Source: CAMXAS01 sp964442435
GTDB taxonomy: Bacteria > Bacteroidota > Bacteroidia > Bacteroidales > P3
Direction of reading: 5' to 3'
Length of the DNA stretch: 64,000 bases
Assembly: GCA_964442435.1 (NCBI GenBank)
Contig: CAYTZG010000002.1
Span: 62,001 to 126,000, forward strand
Shown: in pieces, positions 26,460 through 35,628 of the stretch
How positions within the stretch are numbered: position 1 is the stretch's first letter
Layout: each line of letters starts with the position of its first letter
The notes under the pieces: model-generated
What the model was told of the DNA's origin: nothing
Databases searched by the model: none
Seen by the model: only the letters and a program-made list of their open reading frames with translations
Program-made: the position numbers and the translations under genes

Positions 26460-27598
26460 ATATGACGGATTATTTGAAGGATTTCTTTGCGGAGGATGCG
26501 AGCCGCAAGGCGGCGGTGCCGGGTTTGGGCGTTTTTTACGCCGAAGAGGGCGCGGACGGTCGTTACCGCATTCTGTTTGAGGAAGTGGCGCCCAAGGGCA
26601 AGGATTTCATCAACCACGTGGCGTTCCGCATGAATGCGACGGAGCAGGAAGCCATGGAGAAATTGGACGAATGGGTCAAGAGTATCCTCAAATCGTTGAA
26701 GTCGATAAAGGTGGCCACGTTGCCCGGCATCGGGACGTTTGAAGTCAGCGACGACCGCGTTAATTTCCTGCCGTCGGCCGAACAGGACAAGGAAGACCGT
26801 TTCGGCTTGGAACCGGTGGCGCCCGTCGCGCAGACGCCGGCCGATGAAACGGAGGACTTGACGGCGCCCGCCGATTTGGACGAGGAAACCCGTTTCGCGG
26901 AAGAAATGGAGCAGACGGAACACCTTACCAATGAGCACCATAAGGAAGAACGCAAGAAGCGTCAGATGTTGCTCATGTGGATTGGCATAGGCGGTTGCAT
27001 CGTGATTCTGCTCGCGGCCTTGCTGTTGGTGTTCAAACCGTTTTCGGGCATGACGGGCGGCGAAGCGGCCGTTATCGAAGATATCATTCTGGGCGAGACC
27101 GACCGTCCCGAAGTGGCGGAACCCGTAGAGATGCCGTCGGTGCCCTGTGCCAAAATCCATGAGGACGAAGAAATAGAGCAGGCGTTTTTGGCCGGCGAAC
27201 GGGAACGCAAGGCCGCCGAGGCTACGGCCCGTCAGGAACAGGCCGCCAAACCCGCGCCCGCGCCCAAGCCGGCTCCTAAACCCGCGCCTAAGCCCGCGGC
27301 CAAACCGGCTCCCAAACCCGCCGCCCAGACCGGTGGCCTGGCGCCGGGCGTCAACCGTCCCGAACTCGGCAAGTTCTATATCATCGTGGGCAGTTACGCC
27401 AACCTTGACAACGCCCGCCGCGTGGTAGGCGAGTTGTCCGGCACCGCTTCCTTCAACGTCCGGATTCTGTTCGATGCCGAAAGGAATATCTACAAAGTCA
27501 GCATCAAGGAGTTCTACGACAAAGGGGAGGCGATTCGTTTCAAGAACGATTTGCGGACCGGCGCCGGTATGGACGGCTGGATTTACGAACATAAGTAG
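26456..27598 (+). CDS. HU-like (CCDC81-type) domain membrane protein with C-terminal SPOR domain
   Basis: The 380-residue protein starts at an ATG overlapping the kdsB stop (ATGA). Residues 1-105 resemble the prokaryotic HU-CCDC81 domains (GLGVFYAEE, FRMNATEQEAMEKLDEWV, ATLPGIGTFEVS). A basic KEERKKRQ then leads into one membrane helix (MLLMWIGIGGCIVILLAALL, about 168-190). An Ala/Pro/Lys tract (AAKPAPAPKPAPKPAPKPAA) follows. The last ~75 residues are a SPOR domain (FYIIVGSYANLDNARRVVGE), which binds denuded septal peptidoglycan. The layout puts the HU-like part in the cytoplasm and SPOR in the periplasm. Families are recognised; a link between nucleoid and division site is inference. Confidence 0.88.
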   Translation: MNMTDYLKDFFAEDASRKAAVPGLGVFYAEEGADGRYRILFEEVAPKGKDFINHVAFRMNATEQEAMEKLDEWVKSILKSLKSIKVATLPGIGTFEVSDDRVNFLPSAEQDKEDRFGLEPVAPVAQTPADETEDLTAPADLDEETRFAEEMEQTEHLTNEHHKEERKKRQMLLMWIGIGGCIVILLAALLLVFKPFSGMTGGEAAVIEDIILGETDRPEVAEPVEMPSVPCAKIHEDEEIEQAFLAGERERKAAEATARQEQAAKPAPAPKPAPKPAPKPAAKPAPKPAAQTGGLAPGVNRPELGKFYIIVGSYANLDNARRVVGELSGTASFNVRILFDAERNIYKVSIKEFYDKGEAIRFKNDLRTGAGMDGWIYEHK

Positions 27599-27609
27599 GC
27601 GGTTCGGTC

Positions 27610-28302
27610 TTGGGTAAAAAGAAAAAACTGCTCAGGTTCGCGGAAAACGAAACGTTTCCGAACCTGTTCCAATGGCCGAGCGTGCCCGACACGCCGGATA
27701 TGGCGATGAAGGGACAATGGGGTGCGTCGTATTTCAAGAATGCGGCGCCTCTCGTTTTAGAGTTGGGCTGCGGCAAGGGCGATTATACCGTCGGGCTGGC
27801 GCAATTGAACCCGGAACGCAATTACGTGGGCGTGGACATCAAGGGCGCGCGGCTGTGGCGCGGTTGCCGGAATGCGTTGGAACGGGGCTTGCCCAATGTG
27901 GCTTTCGCGCGCATTCAGGTGGAATTCATCGAAAAGATGTTTGCGCCGGACGAGGTGTCCGAAATATGGGTGACGTTTCCCGACCCGCAACCGAACAAGC
28001 CGCGCAAGCGCTTGACCTCGCCGGTGTTCTTGGCCCGTTACGCGCGTATCCTGCGCGCGGGCGGTCTCGTGCACCTCAAAACCGACGACTACGATTTGTA
28101 CGACTATACGTTGAATGAGGTCGTGCGCCCCGCCGGCTATGACATCGTGGCGAATACGGCCGACCTGTATCGGGAGGACGCGCCCGGCTTCGAGTTGGCC
28201 CGCGCCGTGCAGACGTATTACGAAGGCATTTGGCTTGCGGCCGGCAAAACCATCAAATATATCGCTTTCCGCCTCGGTGGCGAAGGCAAACCAAACCCCT
28301 AA
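27610..28302 (+). CDS. trmB: tRNA (guanine-N7-)-methyltransferase
   Basis: The 230-residue enzyme makes m7G46 in tRNA. The SAM-binding segment LELGCGKGDYTVG lies at 50-62, and the catalytic region VTFPDPQPNKPRKR is followed by HLKTDDYDLYDYT. The start is a TTG at 27610: only from there does the protein carry the family N-terminus MGKKKKLLRFAENETFPNL. The next ATG would remove it. Eleven bases after the SPOR gene, so likely in the same operon. Confidence 0.95.
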   Translation: MGKKKKLLRFAENETFPNLFQWPSVPDTPDMAMKGQWGASYFKNAAPLVLELGCGKGDYTVGLAQLNPERNYVGVDIKGARLWRGCRNALERGLPNVAFARIQVEFIEKMFAPDEVSEIWVTFPDPQPNKPRKRLTSPVFLARYARILRAGGLVHLKTDDYDLYDYTLNEVVRPAGYDIVANTADLYREDAPGFELARAVQTYYEGIWLAAGKTIKYIAFRLGGEGKPNP

Positions 28303-28317
28303 TCAGGCAAACGGACG

Positions 28318-29571
28318 ATGATACGGCTCTTGTATGGTTTCGGCATCCGGTGTATGGCCGGCGGTATCGCGTTGGCGCGGTTTTGGAATGAAAAGGCGCG
28401 GTTGTGGACGGAAGGCCGTCGGCATTGGGCGCAACGGCTGCGGACGGCTTTGGCCGGCAATACGGCCGATGTGCTGTGGTTTCATGTGGCTTCGTTGGGC
28501 GAATTCGAGCAGGGGCGGGAGTTGTTGGCCGCCTGTCGGAGCCGTTATCCGGAAAAGAAAATCCTGTTGACGTTCTTTTCGCCTTCGGGCTACGAGATGT
28601 GCAAAAACACGCCCTTGGCCGATGTGGTGGCCTATATGCCGGCCGATTTGTCGCGGAACGCCCGTCTGTTTTTGGATATCGTCCGCCCCAAGGCCGCCGT
28701 TTTCGTCAAATACGAGTATTGGTTCAATTTCATGCGGGAGATGGCCGAGCGGCGGATTCCGTTGTATTTCGTCGCCGCGCGTTTCCGTCCGTCCGATTAT
28801 TTCTTCCGTTGGTACGCCTGTTGGTTCAAACGGCAGCTGACGCGGGTCACGGCTTTCTTCGTGCAGGATGAGGCCTCGCGCGAATGTTTGAATGCAAACG
28901 GCATCCGGCAGGTTTACGTGGCCGGCGACACGCGTTGCGACCGGGTGGTGCGCCTGAAAAGCGAGGCGGTCGAATATCCGGTGGTGGCTTATTTCGCCGC
29001 CAAGTCGCCCTTGATTGTGGCGGGCAGCGTGTGGGATGAAGACATCGACCTGATAGGCGGTTGCCATACGGACGCCTGCCGTTGGCTGGTCGTGCCGCAC
29101 GAAATCAAGGAAAGCCGGCTGCAACACATCGAAGCCTTGGGGCGTTTGGACGGCTGTGTGCTGTATTCGGCCCTGAAACGGATGCCGGAGACCGAATGGC
29201 AGGCGGCCTTGGATAAGGCCCGCATATTGGTCATAGACGAGGTGGGGCATCTGTCCAAACTTTACCGTTACGGCCATATCGCCTATATCGGCGGCGGTTT
29301 CGGCAAGGGCATCCACAATACGTTGGAGCCGGCCGTTTACGGCCTGCCGGTGTTGTTCGGCCCGCATTACGAACGGTTTTCCGAAGCCGTGGATTTGGTA
29401 CAATCCGGCGCGGCCTTTTCGGTGCGGACCGTGGCGGAACTCAACGACTGTCTGCAACGGTTGAGCGATGCGGCCGTCTGGCGCAAGGCCGCCGAAACGT
29501 CCGCCCGCTACGTGCAGGACCATGCCGGCGCCGTGGACACCATCATGCGGGAATTGGTCAAGCAGTGGTAA
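28318..29571 (+). CDS. waaA: 3-deoxy-D-manno-octulosonic acid transferase (Kdo transferase)
   Basis: This 417-residue GT-B glycosyltransferase adds Kdo to the lipid A precursor at the inner membrane. An N-terminal hydrophobic anchor (LLYGFGIRCMAGGIALA) precedes the catalytic region HVASLGEFEQGREL, with the candidate base Glu62. The C-terminal half has IAYIGGGFGKGIHNTLEPAV, the donor-binding Gly-rich segment, and VLFGPHYERF. Together with kdsB it covers two successive steps of Kdo use. Whether it adds one or two Kdo residues cannot be told. Confidence 0.96.
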   Translation: MIRLLYGFGIRCMAGGIALARFWNEKARLWTEGRRHWAQRLRTALAGNTADVLWFHVASLGEFEQGRELLAACRSRYPEKKILLTFFSPSGYEMCKNTPLADVVAYMPADLSRNARLFLDIVRPKAAVFVKYEYWFNFMREMAERRIPLYFVAARFRPSDYFFRWYACWFKRQLTRVTAFFVQDEASRECLNANGIRQVYVAGDTRCDRVVRLKSEAVEYPVVAYFAAKSPLIVAGSVWDEDIDLIGGCHTDACRWLVVPHEIKESRLQHIEALGRLDGCVLYSALKRMPETEWQAALDKARILVIDEVGHLSKLYRYGHIAYIGGGFGKGIHNTLEPAVYGLPVLFGPHYERFSEAVDLVQSGAAFSVRTVAELNDCLQRLSDAAVWRKAAETSARYVQDHAGAVDTIMRELVKQW

Positions 29572-29581
29572 CGGACGCGTT

Positions 29582-31567
29582 ATGAAAGGAAGGACGTTGT
29601 TGCGGTGGTGTGTCGGCGCTCTGTTGGGTTGCCTGATGGGGCTGTCGGGGATGGCTTCAGCGCAGAATACGGCGCAAATAGAGGGGGCGATCAAGAATAC
29701 GGCCAATACGACGGCTTCCGCGCGCGATTCGGTCCGGCGCGCCAAGAAGGCCGCCATGGCGCGGATGCACGGGGCGGCCTATTACTTCTACGACAGTCCG
29801 TTGCAAACCTCCGTGCCGGCTTTGGACAGCACGCGGCATCCGCTTTCCCAGTTCCAGACATACGATAAGATTTACACGCATCAGGATTTCCGCGCCGGCC
29901 GCGGCGAGGTGGGGCTGACGGACGAGGTGCTCGGCTATACGCCGCAGATGACCTCCGGTTATGCCGAGCGTTACAATCCGTTTTCGTCGTGGATGTACAC
30001 GATAGAGAACACGCGCTTCTTCCAGTCGAAAATCCCGTATTCCAACCTGTATTACGTCAATAATTTCGGCAAGAACCTGCACGTTTTCAATGTGACGCAC
30101 AGTCAGAACGTATATCGGGGCTTGAACCTGACCATCGATTACAACGTGTTGCAGACGCAAGGTGTATATACTAATAGCAATGCATTGCAGCACAACCTGC
30201 GTTTCTATGGCAATTTCTTTACGCGGGACGCGCGTTACCGCTTGCAGTTCGGCTATATCCGCAATACGGCGCGCGTGGGCGAGAACGGCGGTATCAAAAA
30301 TGACAGTCTGTTTACGGAAAATCTGACGACCAACCGGCTGAGTATGCCCGTTTGGTTTTCCTCCGGCACCAACAGCCGTTGGCGCGATAATACGTATTTT
30401 CTAAAACAGGTCTATCATATCTATGTCGACCACCGGGATACGCTGCCGGAAAACGACCGTTCCTACGGCTTTGTCGCGCATACGTTCGAGGTACACGATT
30501 ATAAGCGTACCTATGTGGACCAAACGCAAGAATCATCGACGGGCTTTTATGAGGATTTCTATATAAATCCGTCCCAGTCGCGGGATACGTCCTGGGCCTT
30601 GCAGTTGACCCAACGGCTCTATTACAGTTACGGCGATGTGGAGCAGCTGGACGGCCGTTTCCTCAAACTGGCGGCCGGCGCCAAATTTACGTATGTGCAG
30701 CAGCGGGATATGCTCTACAAACAGCAATGGCACAGTTGGTATCCGTTTGCGGAATTGCAGGGCGTCATCGCCGGGCGCGTGGTGTTGGACGCCTATGCGG
30801 ATTTCGGCGCGGGTGGCTACAATCAGGACGATTATCTCGGTCGGTTCTATGTCAAATACTGTTTCAAGGACGGCGGCATGAACCTCTTGCGCAACGACGG
30901 CGTCAAGCTGTTTGCCGGTTATACGCGCCATGCGCCGGAATACATGAAAAGTTATCATTTCTCCAACCACTTCTATTGGCGGTACGATTGGCGCAAAGAA
31001 AGCGAACTGTTCGCGGGTTTGGAGTTCTCGTACCGGGGATGGTGGCTCAAGGCCTATGGCGCGCGCAAGACCGATTATGTGTTTTATAAGCAGGACGGAC
31101 CGGTGCAGGCGGACAAGGCTTTTTGCGTGGGCAACGTGACCGTGGGCAAGGATTTGGAAATAGGCCGCTATGTGGGCTTGAACAGTCTGTTGATGCTGGC
31201 CTATGTTTCGGACGAAAGTTATATGCACCTGCCGTTGTTCTCCATGCGGGAGTCGCTGTATGGCCGCATTCCCATCAAGGATTTGGCGGAAGTGCAGGTG
31301 GGGCTGGATTTCTTCTACAACACGGGCTATTACGCCGATGCCTATATGCCGGCCTTGAATACGTATTACTGGCAGGATGAGGTGGAGACGGGCAACGCGT
31401 TGCTCGTGGATTTCTATGTGAATTTCCGCATCAAGCGGATGAATGTCTTTTTGAAGTTGCAGAATGTGGCGGAAGGCTTGTTCCCTTACAACTATTTCGA
31501 TACGCCGCATTATCCGTTGCACGACCGCTGTTTCCGCTTCGGTTTGGCCTGGCGTTTCTTCGATTGA
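29582..31567 (+). CDS. Putative outer-membrane porin (Porin_10-like)
   Basis: From the ATG at 29582 the protein has 661 residues with a signal peptide (MKGRTLLRWCVGALLGCLMG to ASAQ). The rest alternates aromatic and polar residues as expected for a beta-barrel, with Tyr-rich strands, NPFSSWMYTIENTRFFQ and a final aromatic strand (CFRFGLAWRFFD) as the assembly signal. The length and the YFYDSPLQTSVPALDST region resemble the Bacteroidota putative porin family PF14121. An in-frame longer version would overlap waaA and lacks a signal peptide at its start, so it was set aside. Substrate unknown. Confidence 0.85.
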   Translation: MKGRTLLRWCVGALLGCLMGLSGMASAQNTAQIEGAIKNTANTTASARDSVRRAKKAAMARMHGAAYYFYDSPLQTSVPALDSTRHPLSQFQTYDKIYTHQDFRAGRGEVGLTDEVLGYTPQMTSGYAERYNPFSSWMYTIENTRFFQSKIPYSNLYYVNNFGKNLHVFNVTHSQNVYRGLNLTIDYNVLQTQGVYTNSNALQHNLRFYGNFFTRDARYRLQFGYIRNTARVGENGGIKNDSLFTENLTTNRLSMPVWFSSGTNSRWRDNTYFLKQVYHIYVDHRDTLPENDRSYGFVAHTFEVHDYKRTYVDQTQESSTGFYEDFYINPSQSRDTSWALQLTQRLYYSYGDVEQLDGRFLKLAAGAKFTYVQQRDMLYKQQWHSWYPFAELQGVIAGRVVLDAYADFGAGGYNQDDYLGRFYVKYCFKDGGMNLLRNDGVKLFAGYTRHAPEYMKSYHFSNHFYWRYDWRKESELFAGLEFSYRGWWLKAYGARKTDYVFYKQDGPVQADKAFCVGNVTVGKDLEIGRYVGLNSLLMLAYVSDESYMHLPLFSMRESLYGRIPIKDLAEVQVGLDFFYNTGYYADAYMPALNTYYWQDEVETGNALLVDFYVNFRIKRMNVFLKLQNVAEGLFPYNYFDTPHYPLHDRCFRFGLAWRFFD

Positions 31568-31649
31568 AAAAAGCGTTTCGGACGCTTGTTTTTACGCGGA
31601 TTTTTTGCTATCTTGTGTTTGGTTTTGAAATAAAAATAATTCATTTGTT

Positions 31650-33635
31650 ATGAGCGAATTAGAGAATGGTGTGCCCGTCGTTTCCGACAACGGGGAATAT
31701 ACGGCCAAGAATATTCAGGTGTTGGAAGGCCTTGAAGCCGTGCGCAAGCGTCCCGCCATGTACATCGGCGATATCAACGAACGCGGTCTGCATCATTTGG
31801 TCTATGAGGTCGTGGACAACTCCATCGACGAGTCGTTGGCCGGCTATTGTACGCATGTGGAAGTCGCCATCCATGAAGACAACTCCATTTCCGTATCGGA
31901 CGACGGCCGCGGTATCCCGACCGATATGCACCCGAAAGAAGGCCGTTCGGCCTTGGAAGTCGTTATGACCGTACTCCATGCGGGCGGTAAGTTCAACAAG
32001 GGCAGTTACAAGGTTTCCGGCGGTTTGCACGGTGTGGGTGTTTCTTGCGTGAACGCCTTGTCCGAACACTTGACCGTGGAAGTCTGCCGGGGTGGCAAGA
32101 AATATATACAGGAATACGAGCAGGGCCGGCCGCTTTATGCCGTCAAGGAAATCGGCGAGACCGACAAGCGCGGTACGATGGTGCATTTCAAGCCGGATGC
32201 CGGTGTTTTTTCCGTAACCGTTTACCGTTACGAAACCCTGGCCGCCCGTTTGCGCGAGTTGGCGTTTCTGAACAAGGGCCTGCGCCTGACGCTGACCGAT
32301 TACCGTCAGCGCAACGAAGCCGGCGAGCCGCTTTCCGAAAGTTTCTATTCGGCCGAAGGTTTGAAGGACTTCATCAAGTATCTGGATTCGAACCGGACGA
32401 ACCTGATGGAGGAACCGATTTGCATCGAGGGCGAGAAGAACGGCATTCCCGTGGAGTTGGCCATGCAGTACAACGACGGCTTTACCGAAAACCTGCATTC
32501 CTATGTCAACAACATCAATACGATAGAAGGCGGTACGCATCTGACGGGCTTCCGTATGGGCTTGACGCGTACGCTGACCGATTACGCCAAACGCTCCGGT
32601 CTGTTGGAAAAACTGGAGAAACAGAAAATCGAAATCAAGGGCGACGACTTCCGCGAGGGGTTGACGGCCGTTATTTCGGTCAAGGTGTCGGAGCCGCAGT
32701 TCGAAGGCCAGACGAAGACGAAGCTGGGCAACAGCGAGGTGACGCCGGCCGTTTCGCAGTTGGTGAGCGAGATGCTTTCCTATTTCTTGGAAGAGCACCC
32801 GCGGGAAGCCAAGATGATTGTAGAGAAGGTGATTTTGGCCGCCACGGCGCGTCATGCCGCGCGCAAGGCCCGCGAGATGGTGCAGCGCAAGAGCGTTTTC
32901 TCGGCCAACAGCCTGCCCGGCAAGCTGGCCGACTGCTCGGAAAAAGACCCGGCCGTTTGCGAGTTGTATCTCGTCGAGGGCGACTCGGCCGGCGGTTCGG
33001 CCAAACAGGGCCGCGACCGTCGTTTCCAAGCCATCCTGCCGCTGAGGGGTAAAATCCTCAATGTGGAAAAGGCGATGGAGCACCGCGCTTTCGAAAGCGA
33101 GGAAATCAAGAACATCTATACGGCCTTGGGCGTGACTATCGGCACGGAAGAAGACAGCAAGGCGCTTAACCTGAGCAAACTGCGTTACAATAAAGTCATC
33201 ATCATGACCGATGCCGATGTGGACGGCAGTCACATCACGACCTTGATTCTGACCTTCTTCTTCCGCTATATGCGCGACTTGATAGAAAACGGCCACGTCT
33301 TTATCGCCACGCCGCCGCTTTACTTAATCAAGAAGGGCAAGGAAGAACGCTATTGCTGGACGGAGGAAGACCGCGCCGAGGTGACGGCTTTGTTCTCCGG
33401 ACCGGACGGTCAGCAGAAAGGGATGCACATCCAGCGTTACAAAGGTTTGGGTGAAATGAATCCCGAACAGTTGTGGCACACGACGATGGATCCGGAATTC
33501 CGGACGTTGCGCAAGGTTTCGATTGAAAACGCGATGGAAGCCGACCGGATTTTCTCCATGCTTATGGGCGACGAAGTAGGGCCGCGCCGCGAGTTCATCG
33601 AACAGAACGCCACCTACGCGAACATCGATGCGTAG
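31650..33635 (+). CDS. gyrB: DNA gyrase subunit B
   Basis: The 661-residue ATPase subunit has the GHKL motifs: E53 and N57 in YEVVDNSIDES, DDGRGIP (84-90) and GGLHGVG (124-130). The TOPRIM metal site follows with EGDSAGGSAKQGRDR (Glu443 onward) and DADVDGSHI. The C-terminus has QRYKGLGEMNPEQLWHTTMD. Length and this tail favour GyrB over ParE. gyrA is not in the window. It is followed by a strong bidirectional terminator. Confidence 0.95.
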   Translation: MSELENGVPVVSDNGEYTAKNIQVLEGLEAVRKRPAMYIGDINERGLHHLVYEVVDNSIDESLAGYCTHVEVAIHEDNSISVSDDGRGIPTDMHPKEGRSALEVVMTVLHAGGKFNKGSYKVSGGLHGVGVSCVNALSEHLTVEVCRGGKKYIQEYEQGRPLYAVKEIGETDKRGTMVHFKPDAGVFSVTVYRYETLAARLRELAFLNKGLRLTLTDYRQRNEAGEPLSESFYSAEGLKDFIKYLDSNRTNLMEEPICIEGEKNGIPVELAMQYNDGFTENLHSYVNNINTIEGGTHLTGFRMGLTRTLTDYAKRSGLLEKLEKQKIEIKGDDFREGLTAVISVKVSEPQFEGQTKTKLGNSEVTPAVSQLVSEMLSYFLEEHPREAKMIVEKVILAATARHAARKAREMVQRKSVFSANSLPGKLADCSEKDPAVCELYLVEGDSAGGSAKQGRDRRFQAILPLRGKILNVEKAMEHRAFESEEIKNIYTALGVTIGTEEDSKALNLSKLRYNKVIIMTDADVDGSHITTLILTFFFRYMRDLIENGHVFIATPPLYLIKKGKEERYCWTEEDRAEVTALFSGPDGQQKGMHIQRYKGLGEMNPEQLWHTTMDPEFRTLRKVSIENAMEADRIFSMLMGDEVGPRREFIEQNATYANIDA

Positions 33636-33653
33636 GCCCGGTCGTTATATCCA

Positions 33654-33687
33654 ATAAAAAAAGGTGTCGGTTCCGACACCTTTTTTT
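33654..33687. terminator. Bidirectional terminator between gyrB and the lipoprotein gene
   Basis: AAAAAAAGGTGTCGG and CCGACACCTTTTTTT form a nearly perfect palindrome with A and T runs on both sides, placed between two convergent genes. Confidence 0.9.
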
Positions 33688-33708
33688 ATGCTTATGCGTA
33701 TTTGGTTA

Positions 33709-34236
33709 TTATTCGTAACAGTCAAACGGCTCGCCGATTTGGGCGAAAGTCGTGTGCGTCGTGTTTTCCGTAGAGGTGGGGGTCAGTATCAGGCGTTTGT
33801 CATCCAATTTGAACGTACCGTCCAATTTGTAATCCCCGTATGAATAGAGCGTATTGTTGGAGTCGGCGATGACGGCGTAACTGCCGTCGGTATAGTAATG
33901 GCCGTCTTCCATCTTGATAGACTTGCCTGTCGTGCTGTAGCGCCCCTTGACGTATTCGGAATAATAGGTTGTGCCCAAGGCCGGATCACCCTCGATGGAG
34001 TCGTGGTAGGTATTCAGTCTCATAAAGAAATATCCGCCGCAGTCGAAAATGATATGACGCAACGTATAGGTGCGGATGAGCGTGTCGGCGGCGATGGTAT
34101 CGTTGGGGGTATAGTAAGACTCTTCCTGCCATTCGCCTTGCAACTGCAGGGGCTTTTCCTGTTTGCAGGCCGTACACAGCGCCAGCAGGCCGATGGCCAA
34201 AACCGACATTATCTGGATATAGGGCGTTTTTTTCAT
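33709..34236 (-). CDS. Hypothetical lipoprotein
   Basis: The 175-residue protein starts MKKTPYIQIMSVLAIGLLAL with lipobox LCTAC, so the mature protein should be lipid-anchored at Cys24. The mature part is rich in Tyr, Asp and Thr. It has LQGEWQEESYYTPNDT near the start and alternating strands (HIIFDCGGYFFMRLNTYHDS, GTFKLDDKRLILTP), giving a lipocalin-like impression. No specific family is recognised. It has a textbook promoter at 34259-34290 and is convergent with gyrB. Confidence 0.75.
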   Translation of the reverse strand: MKKTPYIQIMSVLAIGLLALCTACKQEKPLQLQGEWQEESYYTPNDTIAADTLIRTYTLRHIIFDCGGYFFMRLNTYHDSIEGDPALGTTYYSEYVKGRYSTTGKSIKMEDGHYYTDGSYAVIADSNNTLYSYGDYKLDGTFKLDDKRLILTPTSTENTTHTTFAQIGEPFDCYE

Positions 34237-34258
34237 AGAAAATGGGCTATAATCATAG

Positions 34259-34290
34259 CAAAAGTAGATATTTGATGCTAAAAAAGCAAA
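34259..34290 (-). promoter_or_regulatory. Promoter of the lipoprotein gene
   Basis: On the minus strand TTTG (34290-34287), 20 bases, then TACTTTTG (34266-34259): an exact Bacteroidota consensus, 23 bases before the start codon. Confidence 0.75.
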
Positions 34291-34298
34291 TAAATGCG

Positions 34299-34306
34299 TA
34301 TTTTTG
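34299..34306 (+). promoter_or_regulatory. Putative -7 element for purD
   Basis: TATTTTTG fits TAnnTTTG, 27 bases before the purD start. The nearest TTTG upstream (34271) is spaced 24 bases away, longer than usual. Confidence 0.4.
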
Positions 34307-34333
34307 TCAGTTAGTCAAAATAAGGTAATTGTT

Positions 34334-35626
34334 ATGAAAATGAACGTTTTGGTTCTTGGCGGCGGTGGGCGCGAGAGTGCCTTGGCTTGGAAATTGTCGC
34401 AAAGTGAACGGATTGGTTCGCTATATGTCGCGCCCGGTAACGCCGGCACGCAGGCTTATGCCGAGAACGTGAATCTGTCGTTGCAGAATTTTGCGGCCAT
34501 CAAGGATTTCATCATAGAACACGAAGTGGGGATGCTGGTCGTGGGGCCGGAGCAACCGTTGGTGGACGGCATACGCGATTATTTCGCGGCCGACGCCGGC
34601 TTCCGCGATTTGTGCATCGTGGGCCCCGGCCGACAGGGCGCGACGTTGGAGGGCAGCAAGGATTTCGCCAAGGATTTCATGCAGCGTCATCATATCCCGA
34701 CGGCCGCCTACCGCAGTTTTACGGAAGCGACCTTGGCCGAGGGCAAGGCGTTTCTATCTGGTCTCAAGCCGCCTTACGTGCTGAAGGCCGACGGTTTGGC
34801 TTCGGGCAAGGGTGTGTTGATTCTGAACGATTTGAAAGAGGCCGAAGCCGCTTTGGAAGAGATGCTGTGCCGCGCCAAGTTCGGCAAGGCGTCGGCCAAG
34901 GTCGTCATCGAAGAATACCTGTCGGGCATCGAGGTCTCGGTCTTTGTGCTGACCGATGGGCAGGACTATGTGATTTTGCCGGAAGCCAAGGATTACAAGC
35001 GTATAGGCGACGGCGACACGGGGCCGAATACGGGCGGCATGGGTTCGGTTTCGCCCGTGCCTTTCTTTACGGACGAATTGCGCCAAAAGGTGGAAGAGCG
35101 TATCGTGCGCCCGACGATAGACGGCTTGCGGCGCGACGCGATTCCCTATACGGGTTTCATCTTCCTCGGCCTGATGGTCTGTGCGGGTGAACCCTATGTG
35201 ATTGAATACAACGTGCGCATGGGCGACCCGGAAACGCAGTCGGTCATGATGCGCATCGACAACGACCTGATGGATTTGCTGGAAGCCGCCTGTACGCACC
35301 GTTTGGGCGAAGTGAAGATGCAAACCAACCCGCTGACGGCCGTTCAGGTCGTGATGGCGGCGCCGGGCTATCCCGACCGACCGCAGACGGGGGCGGCCAT
35401 CCGCTTGCCGGATTTGCCCGCGCAGGGCGGGGAAGTCATTTTCCATGCCGGAACCAAGCGCGATATGCAGGGCACGGTGGTGAGCGCCGGCGGCCGTATC
35501 CTGTCGGCCGGCGCCCTGGGCCAGGATATCGAGGCGGCGCGCCGCAAGGCCTACGCCCTAATGGACCGCATCGAAATGGACGGTAAGTACAGCCGCAAGG
35601 ACATCGGTCTGGACCTGTGTAAATAG
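34334..35626 (+). CDS. purD: Phosphoribosylamine-glycine ligase
   Basis: This 430-residue ATP-grasp enzyme makes glycinamide ribonucleotide in purine synthesis. It has the N-terminal VLVLGGGGRESALAWKL, the ATP-binding YVLKADGLASGKGVLI, EEYLSGIEVSVF, the signature segment GDTGPNTGGMGSVSP and the metal-binding EYNVRMGDPETQ. The ATG at 34334 is used; the ATG at 34340 is an equal alternative, and anything earlier lies in the promoter region. Only two bases separate it from the M16 peptidase pair. Confidence 0.97.
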   Translation: MKMNVLVLGGGGRESALAWKLSQSERIGSLYVAPGNAGTQAYAENVNLSLQNFAAIKDFIIEHEVGMLVVGPEQPLVDGIRDYFAADAGFRDLCIVGPGRQGATLEGSKDFAKDFMQRHHIPTAAYRSFTEATLAEGKAFLSGLKPPYVLKADGLASGKGVLILNDLKEAEAALEEMLCRAKFGKASAKVVIEEYLSGIEVSVFVLTDGQDYVILPEAKDYKRIGDGDTGPNTGGMGSVSPVPFFTDELRQKVEERIVRPTIDGLRRDAIPYTGFIFLGLMVCAGEPYVIEYNVRMGDPETQSVMMRIDNDLMDLLEAACTHRLGEVKMQTNPLTAVQVVMAAPGYPDRPQTGAAIRLPDLPAQGGEVIFHAGTKRDMQGTVVSAGGRILSAGALGQDIEAARRKAYALMDRIEMDGKYSRKDIGLDLCK

Positions 35627-35628
35627 CC

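Noticed and set aside
29468..29581. Longer N-terminus for the porin gene
   Set aside because: It overlaps waaA in another frame and would bury the signal peptide.
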